A DNA stretch of 64,000 nucleotides from Brachynemurus nebulosus (lineage: Eukaryota; Arthropoda; Insecta; Neuroptera; Myrmeleontidae). The DNA lies in assembly GCA_035578155.1 (NCBI GenBank), contig JAPWDM010000016.1:12878608-12942607 (forward strand), read 5' to 3'. The translations under genes and the position numbers were made by a program. Within the stretch, counting starts at the first letter, position 1. Every line of letters starts with the position of its first letter. Of this stretch, positions 61,345 through 64,000 are shown one piece after another. The notes under the pieces were generated by a model. That model ran no database searches and was not told where the DNA came from. It saw only the letters and a list, made by a program, of their open reading frames with translations.

Positions 61345-62525
61345 AATATTTTTTTTTTTTCGATTAAAATTGGGGTACTGCTGCCGGTGGATGGCGCGGT
61401 CAGCAGCACCCGGCGGCATCGCCTACTAAGGGCATGCGCCGCCAAACACGATAAATAAAAACAACACGTAAAGACAGGGACACATAAATGCAATAGACAA
61501 CGGACAAACACATAAATTAAAACAAAATAACGGGCAGACCCTGCCATCCCAGGGTCTAGTGAAACGCTCGGTTAAGGCAGGACATGACGCACTAGGCGAT
61601 AAGATGTAGTGTCCTGTCCTCAAATGGGCAAAATTACGTTCTTCACACCACTGGTACAGACACAAAACTCAGTGGTGCGGAGCAATTTCACAAATAATTA
61701 ATGCAAAAAAAGACGACACGAAACAAGAAGAATTAAAAAAATACCGCCAGGGGTGTAAAGAGCCCTCTGGTGGCATAACAAAAGATAAAAAAGTTAAAAC
61801 AAGCACAAGGCGATTAAAAACAAACAACGCAAACTTTGATTAAAAAATAAAACAACAATATCACATAAGTTCCAGTCGAATTAATTGCTCTGTGACACGA
61901 TCCTGGTCTCCATAACTCCGACAATTCCGAAACGGCTTCGTCAACTCATAGGAACTCATCCGTGTAAGGAACAAGTGACGTCTGCTTACTAAGTGAGTAA
62001 CTTACAACCTTTCAGTCAGACGTCGGGGTTCAACTTACACGGGAGACCGGTACTTGACTCAGCGACGTTCGTCCGAATCGGGGCTACAGGGAACAAGACA
62101 ATGCCACAGAGTATCACAGACAAAATCTGACCAAGACTGTCTTCACCATTCCGGCGGGGTGGAAGCGGCCACATCGACGCCCAGAACCGCATCCATATGA
62201 GGGACGACGACGTCTACTTACTGGGCGAGCTCGCTCAAGCTGTTCGGTTAGACGTCGACTCATACAGCGAAAGAGTGCGTCGAGTACCACATTCCTACCC
62301 GCCGAAATAACAAAGACAAAGATCGAGAAGTATCACAGTAAATAAATATCACAGATGTGTAACACTAGTGTGCACAGACCAGTGTACACTATAAAGAGTA
62401 AAAACAATAATATCACAGGACGAAATCTATCACAGATCAGACTACCACAAATCACAGCATAAAAATATCACCAATCGACTGGGCGGAACACGACTCACGA
62501 CTTTGAAAATCACACACATACGGAT
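61345..62525 (-). mobile_element. GC-rich noncoding hairpin-rich element, copy 2
   Basis: Minus-strand relative of 41,043-42,515. Best conserved are the 3' end (inverse of 61,370-61,450), a central block (inverse of about 62,010-62,290) and the CTGTGATA linkers. Hairpins lie at 61,644-61,679 and 61,741-61,776. Loop sequence GGCTCTTTACACC is shared with hairpin 42,218-42,244. The 5' parts of the two copies differ. TAA/TTA repeats flank both sides (61,322-61,352; 62,528-62,562). Confidence 0.75.
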
Positions 62526-62565
62526 ACTTTTTATTAATATTATTATTATTATTATTATTAATTTT
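62526..62565. repeat. (ATT)n and poly-T flank of copy 2
   Basis: TTATTAATATTATTATTATTATTATTA followed by T-rich sequence. This is the TAA-type target on the other strand. Confidence 0.9.
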
Positions 62566-62679
62566 TTTTTTTTTTTAATTGAATTAATTTATTCGTTCTT
62601 AAGTATTACTTCCATTATAAGTATGAGAACTTTCAAAGTATCAGAGAATTATGTAACTTTGTGAGATACGAGGTACTAC

Positions 62680-62845
62680 ATTCAATTATGTCAAAATAAT
62701 TTAGTATATCTCACAAAGTCAGTGTCGCCATCTAATGATATCTTACATCGACCAGGAATATTTAAATTTTAAATACTCCCGGTCGTTGTAAAAGATACCA
62801 CCAGATGGCGACAATCAAGATAGGTTGAGTTATTATGACATAGTA
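62680..62845. repeat. Palindromic MITE-like hairpin
   Basis: TGTCGCCATCT (62,723) and AGATGGCGACA (to 62,813) end two 45-bp arms meeting at ATTTAAATTTTAAAT. Weaker inverted similarity extends outward (ATTATGTCAAAATAA against TTATTATGACAT). Confidence 0.75.
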
Positions 62846-63640
62846 ACCAGGTATTTCACAAAATTACATACATATATTTAATTAATTAAATGTTTTCAAT
62901 TAATATACAATTTTATTTTAATAATAAGAAAAAAAATAACTTTGTGCTTAAAACAAAAACGAAGTTCAAACTTTCAAAAATTAAGAAGTTATAATGTTTT
63001 TTGTCACTCTTGAAAAGTAGCATTTTTAAAGATACGTGGTTTTAGAAGTAAGCCATGGATATCTTGTAAGCGGTAAAAATTTAAAAATTGGAGGAAATAT
63101 TTCTTTCAAAAGTGTATTGATCTGGCATGGAATTGGTCTAATTGAAAATTAAATTACCAAAAAATTCATTTTAATATCAAAAAGTTTTGACATTTAAATA
63201 ATATCATAGACAAGATATTCAAAATATGTAAAAATAGAAGAGTTATTTATGTCTGAGACAAAATATTTTTTTAATCTGATACCAGATGGCAATAATGTCG
63301 TCAAGCTCGATTCCTATTATTATTAAAATGTAATGCTTTAAGCAACAACAAAAATTATCAAAATATTATTAGATAGGTATTTATTTTTGACATTTGCATT
63401 CAATGGTGTCAGTTGTATATTTTTCAAAGTGGAGTCAAGTTTCAAGCAGTATTTAATACTAAATTTAGCCTTTAATTTGTTATTATTATTAATAATATTA
63501 TAATTTGCAACGGTCTATATCATTTAAGAAATTTCTACTTTGAATAGTTATTTTATTTTAAAAAAATTACCTCATAAGTACCATAGAAAGAAAAAAATGC
63601 TACGTGTCTGAAGTTTTAGCAAACTGACACGATGTTATTA
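62846..63640. other. AT-rich intergenic sequence
   Basis: No gene recognised. Confidence 0.5.
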
Positions 63641-63641
63641 T

Positions 63642-63674
63642 CATTTCGTAGAGTTGCTTTCGCTCTACGAAATG
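63642..63674. repeat. 12-bp perfect stem hairpin
   Basis: CATTTCGTAGAG, 9-nt loop, CTCTACGAAATG. Function unknown. Confidence 0.7.
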
Positions 63675-64000
63675 CTAAAAATGAAAATTTTTAATTACTC
63701 TATGTTTAATTTTAATAAAAATTTACCACAATATTTACGACACACTAATTTACTATATAAATTATTTCTTTCGCCAATCTGAATTGTAGAAGTTCCAAAT
63801 TAGTGAAGTCCGAAATAGTGACGTTTTAGTGTAATATTTAAAATTTAGTTTACTAAATGAAAGGTTACGGTACTGATTTTTGTGGGTATTTAAAATTTTT
63901 TTGTGAAAAATATACTTCTGTACTATTTCCATACTTATATAAATTTTAATAAAATCAAAAAATTTGCATTTAACTGTAAATGGACACAAAGAATGTTTAC
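63675..64000. other. AT-rich intergenic sequence
   Basis: No gene recognised. A minus-strand 75-codon frame (63,762-63,989) is low-complexity Lys/Phe/Ile-rich. Confidence 0.5.

Overview
The window is AT-rich eukaryotic nuclear DNA, almost certainly from an insect. The evidence is the kinds of transposable elements present (R4/Dong-, jockey-, CR1- and I-type non-LTR retrotransposons, a Penelope-like element, mariner, pogo, hAT and Polinton-like DNA elements), short introns with GTAAGT/AG borders, TATA plus TCAGT-type promoters, tRNA-derived SINE pieces, and motifs common in insect genomes (AGATGGCGC, GGTTAGGTTAG, long (TA)n). The order cannot be fixed from sequence alone. No complete host gene is visible. 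At most there is one plausible terminal exon (28,712-28,884 +) and one weaker spliced fragment (4,033-4,220 -). The window is essentially a repeat landscape.

Layout. 1-13,970: (TA)n, short dispersed repeats, a decayed I-type retrotransposon (about 5,640-8,620), fold-back elements and an internally deleted mariner copy. 13,977-25,238: an 11.26-kb near-palindromic element bounded by a perfect 6-bp duplication (AATAAT), with termini starting 5'-AG. These are the hallmarks of Polinton/Maverick insertions, but no polymerase, integrase, ATPase or capsid gene is visible. Its 4.7-kb arms each carry a small exonuclease-like gene and a zinc-finger or zinc-finger-derived gene, and the unpaired centre holds a third, frameshifted gene and a 17-bp minisatellite. 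25,245-32,410: short MITEs with clear target duplications (hAT, TA-type), a fragment related to the big element's terminal repeat, and a dispersed repeat that carries (TA)n inside it. 32,416-35,160: a jockey-type element with one internal stop. 36,175-42,560: a tRNA-derived SINE, then a chain of insertions at a (TAA)n target: a 3' fragment of an R4/Dong element, a near-full-length Dong element with three in-frame stops, and a GC-rich noncoding hairpin-rich element that recurs near 61.3-62.5 kb. 43-50 kb: fold-back elements, Penelope-like remnants and a 159-bp tandem repeat. 50,630-54,505: a two-ORF CR1-type retrotransposon with both frames intact. 54.5-64 kb: MITEs, a 150-bp tandem repeat, a pogo-type element with an HTH reading frame, and the second hairpin-rich element.

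The strongest candidates for undescribed biology are the palindromic Polinton-like element with its unrecognised gene set, and the hairpin-rich noncoding family that appears to share the (TAA)n target of the R4/Dong element.
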